Positions 49,710 to 59,399 are shown, counted from the first letter of the stretch. The stretch: 64,000 nt of DNA from Haloactinospora alba (GCF_006717075.1 NZ_VFQC01000001.1:1659501-1723500), one strand, 5' to 3'. Notes: generated from the letters alone by a model not told the origin. Program-made: numbers and translations.

Positions 49710-50669
49710 TTGCGAGAAAATTCCGTATCGAACGCCGACGTTCGTAACGGCGAGGTAGCTGACTTCAATCAGCGGGTGATATCCGAATTCCGCGCGAACA
49801 GTGGGGAGGCCGGAGGGCCATTATCCGGAACGGACCTTCTGCTACTCACCACTGTGGGTGCTGTGTCAGCCGAGGAGCACACCGTTCCTCTCGGCTACGT
49901 TTCCGACAACCAGGGGGTGGTGGTCGTCGCCTCTTCCGGCGGTTCCGACCACCACCCCGACTGGTACCGCAATCTCCTGGCCCATCCCATGGTGACCGTG
50001 GAGACAGGTACCGAAGAGTACGCCGCTGTCGCTGTTCCCGCTGTCGGAGAGGAACGCGACCGGCTGTTCCGGTACGTGGTACAGCACCAGCCGGGATACG
50101 CCGAGTATCAGAGCCGTACCAGCAGAACTATTCCTGTGGTGCGGTTGGAACGTTCTTTCGGTGACGACAGCAGCTCGTCCGCCACGGTCGCGGACAAGCT
50201 GGTGGAAGTGCACACCTGGCTGCGGGGTCAGCTGGACCGTGTCCGTGTGGAGGCCGAAGCCTACTTCACGCGACGCTCGGAACCGGGAGAGGCGGAGTCC
50301 GCTCCTGTTTCCGGGGTGGAAATACAGATCCGGCAGCACTGTCTGGCGTTCTGCGAGGCCCTCCACTCCCACCACTCGGGCGAGGATTCGCGCATGATTC
50401 CCGACCTGAGACGTATGCACCCTCACCTGGGGGAAACGCTGGACCGGTTGCAGGAGGAGCACCGTTCGGTGGCGCACATCCAACGGGAGTTGGAACGTTT
50501 GCTCGCCGACATCACCACAGTTGCTCCGGAAACGTTCCGTGCCGAGCTGGGGCGGATGGACACGGAGCTGAGAGCTCACCTGCGCTACGAGGAGACCTCG
50601 CTCCTGCCGGCGCTGGCGGAGATTCCCCTTCCGTCCGGGCCGGTCGCAGGCGGGGGAGAGGCTCCCTGA
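49710..50669 (+). CDS. Nitroreductase-type split-barrel/hemerythrin fusion protein
   Basis: 319 residues from a TTG with GGGAG 10 bp upstream. Residues 12-150 match the deazaflavin-dependent nitroreductase (DUF385) fold: VADFNQRVISEFRANSGEAG, LLLLTTVGAVSAEEHTVPLG, HPDWYRNLLAHPMVTVETGT and RTIPVVRLER. Residues 165-305 form a hemerythrin bundle with ligands in RQHCLAFCEALHSHHSGEDS, LQEEHRSVAHI and HLRYEETSLLPAL. It joins an F420- or FMN-binding site with a di-iron O2/NO site. The start and fusion are open in one frame. The reaction is unknown. Confidence 0.85.
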   Translation: MRENSVSNADVRNGEVADFNQRVISEFRANSGEAGGPLSGTDLLLLTTVGAVSAEEHTVPLGYVSDNQGVVVVASSGGSDHHPDWYRNLLAHPMVTVETGTEEYAAVAVPAVGEERDRLFRYVVQHQPGYAEYQSRTSRTIPVVRLERSFGDDSSSSATVADKLVEVHTWLRGQLDRVRVEAEAYFTRRSEPGEAESAPVSGVEIQIRQHCLAFCEALHSHHSGEDSRMIPDLRRMHPHLGETLDRLQEEHRSVAHIQRELERLLADITTVAPETFRAELGRMDTELRAHLRYEETSLLPALAEIPLPSGPVAGGGEAP

Positions 50670-50784
50670 ACACCGCGACCGCGGGGGTGGTGCTGGGAGC
50701 TGCGCTCCACCCCCGCCTCGGCATCGGAGCCGCCCGCGTCCCGGTGTTAGCCGTGCTCGGTGTGCGGGTGTGCTGGCTACGTGC

Positions 50785-51612
50785 TCAGTTGAAGGCTTCG
50801 CTGTTGTCGTGGACCCACTGTTGGAACGTCCGCGCGGGAGAGCCGGTAACGGTTTGCACGGTGGAGAGCGCTCCGGGGGACTCGAGGGCACACACGCCCG
50901 GCACCATCAGCCCCTGAGCCGTGTGGTCAGGGGCTTCGTCGGCGATACGCCGGAGCTCTTGCGGGGAATGGTATTCGTCGAACCGAAGCTCACGCCCCAC
51001 CGCTGTAGCGATCGCTTGGGTTTTCTCCCGTGGTGTCAGGGATTGTGGTCCGGTCAGGGGATAGGTCTGGGTGTGGTGTCCCTCCTCGCTCAGCGCCCGG
51101 GCCGCGACCGCCGCGATGTCGCTCGGATGGACCGCCGGAGACGGTAGTCCGCTGAACGGAACACGTACCGTTCCTTCGCCACGGATGGTTGGTGCCCACG
51201 CCAGCGTGTTGGAGGCGAACTCCCAGGGTCGTAGCAGAGTCCAGGCGAGACCGCTGTCCTGGGCTTCCTGCTCGTTTTTCCGTGCGGATCGACCGATGAA
51301 CGATTCCGGGTGTGTTTGCGCAAGCAGGGAGGACACCAGAACGACGTGTCGCACTCCGAGGTGGCGTGCTGTTTCCAGGACGGGAGCGGTCCCGCCCACC
51401 GCTTGCGGGATCAGGAAAATCCGGTCGGCGCCGTCCAAGGAACGTTTCAGTGTTTCGGTATGCTGCGGGTCTCCTTCGATGACTTCCACGCCGGAGGGGA
51501 CCTGTGCTCGGTTGGCGTCCCGGGTGAGGGCGCGGAGCGGAACGCCTGATGCGTTGAGCTGCCGCACGAGGGCGGCGCCGATGTTTCCTGTTGCTCCTGT
51601 CACGACGATCAC
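50785..51612 (-). CDS. NmrA-type NAD(P)-binding oxidoreductase
   Basis: 275 residues from the GTG at 51612, placed 7 bp behind AGAAGGAG; the in-frame ATG at 51630 overlaps the transporter stop (ATGA) and is an alternative. VIVVTGATGNIGAALVRQLN is the dinucleotide loop; HVVLVSSLLAQTHPESFIGR and RPWEFASNTLAWAPTI are family features. It is the second gene of an operon with the MFS transporter. A related, separate paralogue lies at 1664-2515. Confidence 0.87.
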   Translation of the reverse strand: MIVVTGATGNIGAALVRQLNASGVPLRALTRDANRAQVPSGVEVIEGDPQHTETLKRSLDGADRIFLIPQAVGGTAPVLETARHLGVRHVVLVSSLLAQTHPESFIGRSARKNEQEAQDSGLAWTLLRPWEFASNTLAWAPTIRGEGTVRVPFSGLPSPAVHPSDIAAVAARALSEEGHHTQTYPLTGPQSLTPREKTQAIATAVGRELRFDEYHSPQELRRIADEAPDHTAQGLMVPGVCALESPGALSTVQTVTGSPARTFQQWVHDNSEAFN

Positions 51613-51626
51613 TGGTTGTCTCCTTC

Positions 51627-52970
51627 TCATTGTTGGGGCGGTGCCGCGGCGTCGGTTTCGGCGGCACGGCTGCGGAGCATGGCGAACGTGACGAGTGCGC
51701 TGGCGACGGCGGCCGCGGCGATGGTGGCGCGCATACCGGCAGGAGTGTGTCCGAACGTCGCCCAGATGAGGGTGGCCAGAGCGGGGCCGAGTCCGATTCC
51801 GAGTTGACGGGCGGTGTTGATGGATCCCGTTGCCGTGCCGAGTAGGGAGGCGGGGGCGTTGAACAGCCCGATGCCGCTTCCCACGAGAAGCAGACGCCAG
51901 GCCAGGTCCGGAGTTTCCCACTCCGGGTCCAGTGGTGCGAGGAGAGCCGGGCCGAGGGTCAGGAGGGACGTGCCGGTGACCGCGACGCGTCTGGTTCCCC
52001 ACCGGTCGGCGAGTACACCACCGACCGGGCCGAGGAGGCCCATGGCGAGTGTTGCGGCGAGAAGGGTCAGCCCGACTGTCTGCGCCGTGGCGTTCAGCTC
52101 CTGTCTGAGGTAGTAGGGAACCAGGAACTGGACCAGCAGCAGGGATGCGGACGTTGCTGTCACTGCTGTGTAGGACGCCCCGATACCGGGGATGGCGAGC
52201 AGGTCCAGGACGGGGCGGCTTGTCTCACTGCGCTTCCATACCCACAACAGCGGAACCGCGACGGCTGCCAGCGACAACCACTGTGGTCCCACCTCGGCAG
52301 CGCGGGAGAGGGCGAGCATGATGACCGCCGCGGAGCCGCCGAGAAGCGCTGTTTCCACCACCCAGTGGCGGTCGGGAGAACGGAGGGGAACCCGGGTCAG
52401 GGCTATCGCGCTGACCATCAGACACACGGGAACGTTCACGTAGAAGATCCAGGGCCAGCCCAGTGTGTCGACCAGTAGCCCGCCCAATGGTGGGCCCGCC
52501 ACACCTCCCAGCGCGCCGAGCGTCGCGATGACACTCATCGCCCGGCCGCGGACGGTGGCAGGGACCGTGGTGGTGACCAGGGGTGCGGCCAGCGCGAACA
52601 GGACGGAGCCGAACGCGCCCTGCACGCATCTGGCCGCTATGAGCCAACCGATCCCGGGGGCGAGTCCGGCTCCCACGCTCGCGGCGGCGAACGCGACACC
52701 CGAGGCCGTCATCGGAAGGCGTTTCCCGACCCGGTCCAGCCATCTCCCGACAGGGATCCCCAGTGCGATCAGCGGCAGCACGTATCCCAGGACCACCCAT
52801 TCGGCCGTGCTGGTGGTGGTGTGCAGTTCGTCCTCGATGTGTGGCAGCGCCACGGTGACGATGCTGGCGTCCAGAGCCGCCATGAAGACCGCTGAGCCGA
52901 CCCCTGCCACCAGTACCCAGGGGCTGTGGTGTTTCGTTGACGCCCCGCCCACAAGAAACGACTCACTCAT
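51627..52970 (-). CDS. MFS drug transporter (DHA2/EmrB type)
   Basis: 447 residues from the ATG at 52970, 12-14 membrane segments. Motif D1 LDASIVTVALPHI, motif A-like GRWLDRVGKRLPM, motif C-like LGALGGVAGPPLGGLLVDTL. It exports drugs or other small compounds by proton antiport. It is divergent from a MarR gene (46 bp between starts) with a palindrome between, the usual layout of a MarR-repressed efflux gene. Confidence 0.92.
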   Translation of the reverse strand: MSESFLVGGASTKHHSPWVLVAGVGSAVFMAALDASIVTVALPHIEDELHTTTSTAEWVVLGYVLPLIALGIPVGRWLDRVGKRLPMTASGVAFAAASVGAGLAPGIGWLIAARCVQGAFGSVLFALAAPLVTTTVPATVRGRAMSVIATLGALGGVAGPPLGGLLVDTLGWPWIFYVNVPVCLMVSAIALTRVPLRSPDRHWVVETALLGGSAAVIMLALSRAAEVGPQWLSLAAVAVPLLWVWKRSETSRPVLDLLAIPGIGASYTAVTATSASLLLVQFLVPYYLRQELNATAQTVGLTLLAATLAMGLLGPVGGVLADRWGTRRVAVTGTSLLTLGPALLAPLDPEWETPDLAWRLLLVGSGIGLFNAPASLLGTATGSINTARQLGIGLGPALATLIWATFGHTPAGMRATIAAAAVASALVTFAMLRSRAAETDAAAPPQQ

Positions 52971-52973
52971 GAC

Positions 52974-52990
52974 TGTCACTATAGATGACA
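52974..52990. promoter_or_regulatory. MarR operator TGTCA-N7-TGACA
   Basis: TGTCACTATAGATGACA is a 17-bp inverted repeat between the divergent MFS and MarR genes, 4 bp from the MFS start codon and 25 bp from the MarR start. Binding there would repress both directions. Confidence 0.7.
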
Positions 52991-53015
52991 ATATTTGGTG
53001 AGTACTATATGGGGT

Positions 53016-53492
53016 ATGAACGAAACCACCGATGGTGCGGGAGTGGAGCTCGCTGACCACGCCAGTTTTCTGCTGTCCCAGCTCGGAGCGCATGCAGCCC
53101 AACGTTTCGCCGAACGCCTCCAGCCGCTGGGCCTGGATCCCAAACAGTTCGGCGTGCTGACCCAGCTGGCGAAAAGCGACGGCCAGTCCCAACAACAGCT
53201 GGCCGATGCCATGAGGCTGCACCGCAACGTGATGGTCGGCCTCATCGACGAACTGGAAGGCGGTGGCTTCGTTCAACGGCGTCGCCATCCCAGTGACCGG
53301 CGTGCCCACGCCGTTCATCTCACCGAGACCGCATGGGAACTGTTACCGCCTGCCCGGGAGGCCCTCGACGCCCTCGACACCGAACTCATCGGGGGGCTCG
53401 CTGTTGAGGAACAGCGTCATCTCACGAGGCTGTTGCGGAACCTTACCGATGCCGCGGGACTGGCTCCCGGGGTGCATCCCAACCTGCCGTGA
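53016..53492 (+). CDS. MarR-family transcriptional regulator
   Basis: 158 residues from the ATG at 53016 (a GTG at 52995 is in frame but would lie within the operator region). Winged HTH: LTQLAKSDGQSQQQLADAMR, HRNVMVGLIDELEGGGFVQR and the wing RRHPSDRRAHAVHLTE. It probably represses the divergent MFS/NmrA operon and itself. Confidence 0.92.
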   Translation: MNETTDGAGVELADHASFLLSQLGAHAAQRFAERLQPLGLDPKQFGVLTQLAKSDGQSQQQLADAMRLHRNVMVGLIDELEGGGFVQRRRHPSDRRAHAVHLTETAWELLPPAREALDALDTELIGGLAVEEQRHLTRLLRNLTDAAGLAPGVHPNLP

Positions 53493-53957
53493 CCCTGCGT
53501 GTAGCAGCTCGCCGGTTCCTGCTGCCGCCTTCCCGGGAACAGAGCACAGAGTTCAGCGTGATCCAGCGAGGAATCCCGGGCGTGAACGCCCCGGGAGGAA
53601 TCGGAGTGCTCGGTACGGTCGGTCCGCCCGGTCGTGACCAGTATCGGGCAGGGAGCGTCGAGGCCGTCGCACGCAGCGACGGCCTCACCGGTGCTGTTCT
53701 CGCGTGCGGTTCGGTCCCGGGACGACGGGTATCGGAACCGAACCGGCCGCACCTCGCTCCGGCCAGCCGTCCGCACGGTGATCGCCCTCGACCCGCCAGC
53801 GGGTTCCGGCCCGTCGTGTTCCCAGGCTGGTGGCGGGAACACGACGGGCCGGTAACACCGATTCCTGTTACGCCCCGATACGGGCCTCGCGGACCGTCCC
53901 GGAAGGAGCTCCTCCCTCTGCCGGATGACGCGTCCGGGAGGCGGATGCCGGAGCGTG
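53493..53957. other. Convergent intergenic region packed with hairpins
   Basis: The 465 bp between the convergent MarR and alcohol dehydrogenase genes hold no convincing gene, but at least three perfect inverted repeats (given separately). Confidence 0.6.
53659..53850. terminator. Three consecutive perfect hairpins
   Basis: GAGGCCGTCG/CGACGGCCTC (53659-53668 with 53676-53685, loop 7), CGGTTCGGT/ACCGAACCG (53707-53715 with 53737-53745), and GGCCCGTCGTGTTCCC/GGGAACACGACGGGCC (53808-53823 with 53835-53850, loop 11). The last is the strongest and could serve both strands as a terminator. Confidence 0.7.
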
Positions 53958-55091
53958 TCACGGATGCATGACAACCTTGGTGTAGCCGTCCGTATGGCGG
54001 TCGAACTTGTCGTAGGCCATCGGCGCCTGGTCCAACGAAACCTCGTGTGACACCACGAACGACGGCGTGGCGCGCCCTGCCGTGATCATGTCGCGCAGTT
54101 GCCGGTTGTAACGTTTGACGTTGCACTGGCCGGTTCCCATGCGCAGCCCCTTCTCGAACATCGCGCCGATGTCGAACAGCAGCCGCCCCTCTCGCGCCTG
54201 CTCATCGGGGCCTCCCGGGTCAGAGGGCAGGTACAGCCCGGGAACTCCCAGATCACCCGTCGCACGCACCGTCCGGATCAGAGCGTTGAGGACGGCGGCT
54301 GGTTCCTCCTCGTCCGGCCGCTGGAACCCGTGTGCCTGGTATCCGACAGCGTCGATCCCCTTGTCGGTGCCACCGCCGTTGTGGTCGTGGATCTGTTCGG
54401 CGGGATCACCGGTGGTGAAATCGATCGGAACGGCGCCGATCTGTTCGGCCAGACGCAGCCGGTCGGCCACCTTGTCGACGACGAACACGCGCGATGCTCC
54501 GCGCAGGAAGGCCGCATACGCCGACATCAGGCCGACAGGGCCCGCACCGTACACCGCGACCGTGTCGCCGGGAGACACCCCGGCGAGCTCGCATCCGTGG
54601 TAGCCGGTGGGAAAGATGTCGGCCAACATCGCGTAGTCGGTCTCGTTCTCCGTACCCTCGGGCAGGATCAGGCAGTTGAAGTCGGCGAACGGTACCCGTA
54701 GGTGTTGGGCCTGCCCTCCGGTGTAAGGTCCCATGGCAACGTAGCCGTAAGCGCCGCCGGCGAACCCGGGGTTCACGGTCAGGCAGAACGCGGTGAGTCC
54801 CTCCTCGCAGTTCCTGCAGAATCCGCAGGCGACGTTGAACGGCAACACCACCCGCTGGCCGACGCGGATCCCCGACACGGCCGATCCGGTCTCCTCGACG
54901 ATACCGAGGTTCTCGTGACCGAACACGATTCCTGATCGCGCCGCCGTTCTCCCCTCGTACATGTGCAGGTCGGAACCACATATACATGCCGAGGTCACCC
55001 GTATGATCGCGTCGTTGGGGTGCTCGATCCGCGGATCCGGCACCTCCTCCACCGCCACGTCAAAGGGCCCCTGGTAAACCACCGCTTTCAC
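53958..55091 (-). CDS. Zinc-dependent alcohol dehydrogenase (formaldehyde-dehydrogenase type)
   Basis: 377 residues from the GTG at 55091 behind GAGGAGG. Catalytic zinc ligands in CICGSDLHMYEG and GHENLG; the structural zinc cysteines are in CGFCRNCEEGLTAFC; the NAD loop is VAVYGAGPVGLMSAYAAFLR. The long insert and QAHGFQRPDEEEP place it with glutathione-independent formaldehyde dehydrogenase-like enzymes. It oxidises an alcohol or aldehyde with NAD. It appears monocistronic. Confidence 0.92.
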   Translation of the reverse strand: MKAVVYQGPFDVAVEEVPDPRIEHPNDAIIRVTSACICGSDLHMYEGRTAARSGIVFGHENLGIVEETGSAVSGIRVGQRVVLPFNVACGFCRNCEEGLTAFCLTVNPGFAGGAYGYVAMGPYTGGQAQHLRVPFADFNCLILPEGTENETDYAMLADIFPTGYHGCELAGVSPGDTVAVYGAGPVGLMSAYAAFLRGASRVFVVDKVADRLRLAEQIGAVPIDFTTGDPAEQIHDHNGGGTDKGIDAVGYQAHGFQRPDEEEPAAVLNALIRTVRATGDLGVPGLYLPSDPGGPDEQAREGRLLFDIGAMFEKGLRMGTGQCNVKRYNRQLRDMITAGRATPSFVVSHEVSLDQAPMAYDKFDRHTDGYTKVVMHP

Positions 55092-55298
55092 GATGCACCT
55101 CCTCACGTGACACCGCGTATAGGGTTCCCCTACCCGCATACGCTTTCCGCACCACATGCACCCGGCGGACAACAAGGCGCCACTCCCACAACCCCGGAAA
55201 CAGGTTGGGACGGCGACCGCCCGTTGACCTCGAGTGTGGTTGAGGGGGCAGGGTCTGGTGCTGCCCCTACCAACCGACGCTGGACGGGAGAGGCCAAG

Positions 55299-56703
55299 GT
55301 GGCTGCGACGCTCCGGAAAGAGCCACACCGTTGGTCCGCCCGCGAAACGGCCGCAGCGGTCGTCCAGGGGGAGGTGAGCGCGGCCACCGTTGTCGATGCC
55401 TGCCTGGAACGGATCCAACGACACGACGGGGAGCTGGGAGCGATCGTCTCACTCGATGCCGAGGGGGCGCGGTCGGCTGCTGCGAGGGCCGACCGGGCGC
55501 TGGCGCGGGGAGAGCGTGCCGGACCGTTGCACGGTGTTCCCATGACGCTCAAGGACGGTCATGACATCGCCGGTATACGCACCACGGCAGGAAGCGAACT
55601 CCTTGACCGTGTTCCCGACGAGGACGGGACAGTGGCCGCGCGCCTTCGGGCGGCGGGCGCGATCCTTGTCGGTCACAGCAACGTTCCGCCCTGGCTCGCC
55701 GACTATCACAGCGCGAACACGATATTCGGGCGCACGGCGAACCCGTGGGACCTGACACGCACCCCCGGCGGATCGAGCGGTGGGGCCGCCGCGGCACTGG
55801 CCGCCCGCATGGTCCCACTCGAGGTCGGGTCCGATCTTGCGGGCTCGGCTCCCTGCCTCGTTCTGTGGCGTGTACGGCATGAAAACGACTGAGCACCGGG
55901 TGCCCCTCACCGGTTTCATGCGCGAACCTGAGGGCGTTCCCCGGACGGTTCGTGTCGCCTTCCACCATCGGCCCGCTCAGTCGCGACCTCGACGATCTCC
56001 GGCTCGCCCTGGAGGTGGTCTCCGGTCCGGACGGCCGCGACGGCGACGTGGCGCCCGTTCCGCTGGACACCCCGCCAGAGCGGCCGTTGTCGGAGCTGCG
56101 TCTGGCGGTCGCCCCGACGGTGCCCGGAGCCGACGTCACCGATGACGTCCGGGAACGCATCACGCGGATCGCCGACAGCGCCGAGGGAAGCGGAGTACGG
56201 GTGGACAGAACCCTGCCGAACGTGGACTGGGAGGCGCAGCAGGCACTCTTCGCGGACCTGTTCACCGCCCTCACGGGTGTCGCCGACCCTGCGGCCTCTC
56301 TACGAGACGAGTAACGCACGCTCCTGTGGTACTTCGAGACTCTCCAACACCGCGACGCGTTCATCCGTGCCTGGGAGGCGTTCTTCGCCGACACCGACGC
56401 CCTTGTCCTGCCTGCCGCCTCCACGGCGTTCCCGCACCGTGGGAACCGTCCCACGGCTGAAAGCGCAACGTCGGCGACACTCCTCGGCTATCCGGAACGC
56501 GAGCGTCTCCTGGGGTTCCTCAACCTCACGGGACTTCCGGGGCTGGCCGTTCCCGCGGGGCACAGTGAGGCAGACGGTCTTCCCATCGGTGTCCAGATCA
56601 TCGGGCCCAAGTGGTCAGAACCGCGACTCATCGAGATCACCCGCCAGCTCGAACGCGCCAAGGTCCTGCCCGGGCTCCCGACCCCGCCCTCCGGCTACCG
56701 GTG
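55299..56703 (+). pseudogene. Amidase pseudogene
   Basis: From the GTG at 55299 (GGGAGAGG upstream): RWSARETAAAVVQGEVSAAT, catalytic Lys in PMTLKDGHDIAG, and the Gly/Ser loop TPGGSSGGAAAALA (catalytic cis-Ser region, GSDLAGS). A frameshift near 55850, another near 55945, and an in-frame TAA at about 56312 break the frame before LNLTGLPGLAVPAGHSEADG and LPIGVQIIGP near the end. All segments of a roughly 470-residue amidase are there, so decay is recent. Confidence 0.88.
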
Positions 56704-56870
56704 ACGTTGGCCATGCTCGGCGACCGGGGTTCCTGTCCGGGACGGGCGGGAAACGGCACCTCCGGCCCCTCGGGGTCGGTGGCTGGCCACGTTGGTACGG
56801 CACGCGCCACTTCCCGGAAAGATGCTCCGGAAACGGCGCTGCCAGAGGCGCCGCAGTCGGACCGTCGCAA

Positions 56871-58355
56871 CTACGGTTCCGCGGTTGTCCGGTCCACCGG
56901 GAGCGCGGAGTTCTCGGCGAGGGCGTGGTGGAGCCGGCGGACGCCCTCCTCCAGTTGCGCGGTGCCAGAGGCGCTCGCGTAGCTCAGCCTCAGGTGCGGG
57001 GCGGGTGCCTCGGCTGTGAAGTAGGGACCGCCTGCGGTGACCGCGGCGCCGTGGCGCAGCGCGGTCGCGGCGATGGCGTGTTCGTCGGTGCCGTCGGGCA
57101 GTCGTAGCCACATGTGGTACCCGCCGCGTTGCGGCTGCTGTGGAATGAGGGAGGGAAGTGCGCTGATCAGCGCAGTGTGCAGGGCGGTACGGCGGTCGCG
57201 CAGGGTGTCGGACAGCTCCCGGAGGTGCCTGGCCCAGGCGGGAGAGCCGACCAGTTCGAGGGTGGTCTCCTGCAACGGACGTGAGACGAATAAGCTGTCG
57301 ACCACCTGGATGGCGCGAAGTCGCTCAGAGACCGGGCCACGGGCGGTCAGAGCCCCGACACGCAGGCTGGGGGAGGTGGCCTTGGTCAGTGAGCGCACGT
57401 GGACGACGACCCCGTCCGGGTCGTCCGCGGCGAGCGGGGGCGGCAGGGGCGGGGAGTCGGCATGCACCAGGCGGCGGGCGAAGTCGTCCTCGACGACGAA
57501 CGCGCCCGACGCTCGGGCGATGTCGAGCACAGCGGTGCGCCGCTGTGGGGACAGGACAGCACCGGTGGGGTTGTGGAACAGGGGCTGGCAGACGACCGCG
57601 CGGGCCCGGGTGGCAGCGAACGCCTCGGCCAGGAGGTCGGTACGCACGCCTTCGGCATCGACCGGCACTGGTACGGGCCGCAGCCCGGCGGCGCGGGCTA
57701 CGGCGAGCATGCCGGGATAGGTGGGGGATTCGACCAGGATGGGGGATCCGGGAGGGGTCAGGGCGCGGAGGGCCGTGGTGAGCGCCCCCTGGCCCCCGGC
57801 GGTGATCAGGACGTCCGAGGCGTCGAGCGAACCGGATGGTCCGCCGATGTCGCGGGCGAACCAGTCCCGCAGTTCGGCCAGGCCCTCAACCGGGGGGCGG
57901 GACCAGGCACCGGGCCTACGTCCGGCCCGCGCGAGAGCTGTGGCCAGAGCCCGTTCCGGTTGGAGCGTCGTGTGCGGGTAACCGCCGTTGAGGTCGATGA
58001 CCTCGGACGGTGGGGCGGCGAGGGTGGCCAGGACCCCGGTGGCGTCCGTGCCGCGGGGCCCCGTGTCGATAGCGGCGGGTGGGGGATCCGCGCTCAGGGT
58101 CACCTCCTGCCAGGAGACGTCGCCGAGAGCGCCCCTGCTGCGGCGGGTGGTGGCCTTGAACACGCCGGCTCCGGTCTGGGAGGTGACGAGTCCTTCGGCG
58201 GTGAGGGTGGCGATCGCCCGCGAGACCGTCACCGGGCTGACCTGGTGCTGCGTCACCAGCTCCCTGTTCGACGGGAGCTTTTCTCCTTCTGAGTAGCGGT
58301 CCAGTTCTTTTCGCAGGGTCTTTGCCAGTCGGGACACGCTGTTATCGTTTTTCAT
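56871..58355 (-). CDS. MocR-family (GntR HTH/aminotransferase) regulator
   Basis: 494 residues. The GntR winged HTH occupies the first 70 (EGEKLPSNRELVTQHQVSPV, TVSRAIATLTAEGLVTSQTG). The rest is a fold-type-I aminotransferase domain: LITAGGQGALTTALRALTPP, NPTGAVLSPQRR, and the PLP lysine in RSLTKATSPSLRVG. MocR proteins sense PLP or amino-acid-related ligands. Its start codon overlaps the start codon of the divergent EamA gene, which it most probably controls. Confidence 0.93.
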   Translation of the reverse strand: MKNDNSVSRLAKTLRKELDRYSEGEKLPSNRELVTQHQVSPVTVSRAIATLTAEGLVTSQTGAGVFKATTRRSRGALGDVSWQEVTLSADPPPAAIDTGPRGTDATGVLATLAAPPSEVIDLNGGYPHTTLQPERALATALARAGRRPGAWSRPPVEGLAELRDWFARDIGGPSGSLDASDVLITAGGQGALTTALRALTPPGSPILVESPTYPGMLAVARAAGLRPVPVPVDAEGVRTDLLAEAFAATRARAVVCQPLFHNPTGAVLSPQRRTAVLDIARASGAFVVEDDFARRLVHADSPPLPPPLAADDPDGVVVHVRSLTKATSPSLRVGALTARGPVSERLRAIQVVDSLFVSRPLQETTLELVGSPAWARHLRELSDTLRDRRTALHTALISALPSLIPQQPQRGGYHMWLRLPDGTDEHAIAATALRHGAAVTAGGPYFTAEAPAPHLRLSYASASGTAQLEEGVRRLHHALAENSALPVDRTTAEP

Positions 58356-59250
58356 GACAGTACAAGATAACGCTACTCAACCTTCGACGATAGCGGTCCG
58401 CAGCGGTACCGTTCTGGCCGCGCTCGGCGTGGTCTCCTTCTCGTTCAGTTTCCCCGCCACCGTGTGGGCGCTGGACGGTTTCGGCCCGTGGACGGCGACC
58501 GGTGTGCGAGGTTTGCTGGCGGGTCTGCTCGCCGGGGCCTGTCTGTTCGGTGCCCGGGTTCCAGTGCCCGAACGGCGGCACTGGCCAGGCTTGCTCACGG
58601 TGGCCGCCGGTTGCGGTGTCGGGTTCCCGCTGTTGACCACGCTGGCCCTGCAAACGTCCAGCACCGCGCACTCGGCCGTCGTCATCGGTATGCTGCCGTT
58701 GGCCACCGCGGCCATCTCGTCCGCCCTTACCGGCCGTCGCCCCTCGCGGGGGTTCTGGACGGCCGCCGGAACCGGCTCCCTCACCGTGGTCGCCTTCACT
58801 CTGCAGCAGAACCATGGTCTGCCTACCCTCGGCGACGTGTACCTCTTCGGCGCGCTGTTGATGTGCGCCGCCGGGTACGCCCAGGGCGGCCGGCTCGCTT
58901 CCCACATGCCCGGCTGGCAGGTCATCGCCTGGGGTGTGGTCGCGGCTCTTCCGGTATCCGTACTGGTAGCGGCCCTGGCCCTGCCCGCGGAGCCGGTGCA
59001 GCTGACCACCAAGGCTGTCACCGGCATGGCCTACGTCGCGGCCGTGTCCCAGTTCGGTGCCTTCGTGGTGTGGTACCGCGGCATGGCCATCATCGGGGTT
59101 CCCAAGGCGAGCCAGCTCCAGCTCGCCCAGCCCCTGCTCACCCTCGTCTGGTCGGTCCTGCTCATGGGCGAGGAACTCTCCCCCCTCGCTCCTGTCGCAG
59201 CCCTGGCCGTCCTCGGTTGCATCGTGGCCGCCCAGCGAGCGCGCAGCTGA
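58354..59250 (+). CDS. EamA/DMT-family transporter
   Basis: 298 residues, ten membrane segments in two EamA repeats (GTVLAALGVVSFSFSFPATV; LMCAAGYAQGGRLASHMPGW). It exports small metabolites, often amino acids or their precursors. The ATG at 58354 shares two bases with the complementary start codon of the MocR gene, so there is no intergenic space. A GTG 42 bp later is the next possible start. A strong terminator follows. Confidence 0.9.
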   Translation: MTVQDNATQPSTIAVRSGTVLAALGVVSFSFSFPATVWALDGFGPWTATGVRGLLAGLLAGACLFGARVPVPERRHWPGLLTVAAGCGVGFPLLTTLALQTSSTAHSAVVIGMLPLATAAISSALTGRRPSRGFWTAAGTGSLTVVAFTLQQNHGLPTLGDVYLFGALLMCAAGYAQGGRLASHMPGWQVIAWGVVAALPVSVLVAALALPAEPVQLTTKAVTGMAYVAAVSQFGAFVVWYRGMAIIGVPKASQLQLAQPLLTLVWSVLLMGEELSPLAPVAALAVLGCIVAAQRARS

Positions 59251-59257
59251 CCCATTC

Positions 59258-59296
59258 CGTCTGCCCCACACCAGCCGTACGGGTGTGGGGCAGACG
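59258..59296. terminator. 15-bp hairpin after the EamA gene
   Basis: CGTCTGCCCCACACC (59258-59272) and GGTGTGGGGCAGACG (59282-59296) pair perfectly across 9 nt; TATCTTCGT follows. Confidence 0.8.
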
Positions 59297-59399
59297 TATC
59301 TTCGTGTGCACCACAGGTGTCGCTGGGAACCGATCATGTTCCGAGTGCGCGGAAGAATGAGGCCAGGAATCGTCCTGGTCCGCTCGTAGCGTCCTCTCC

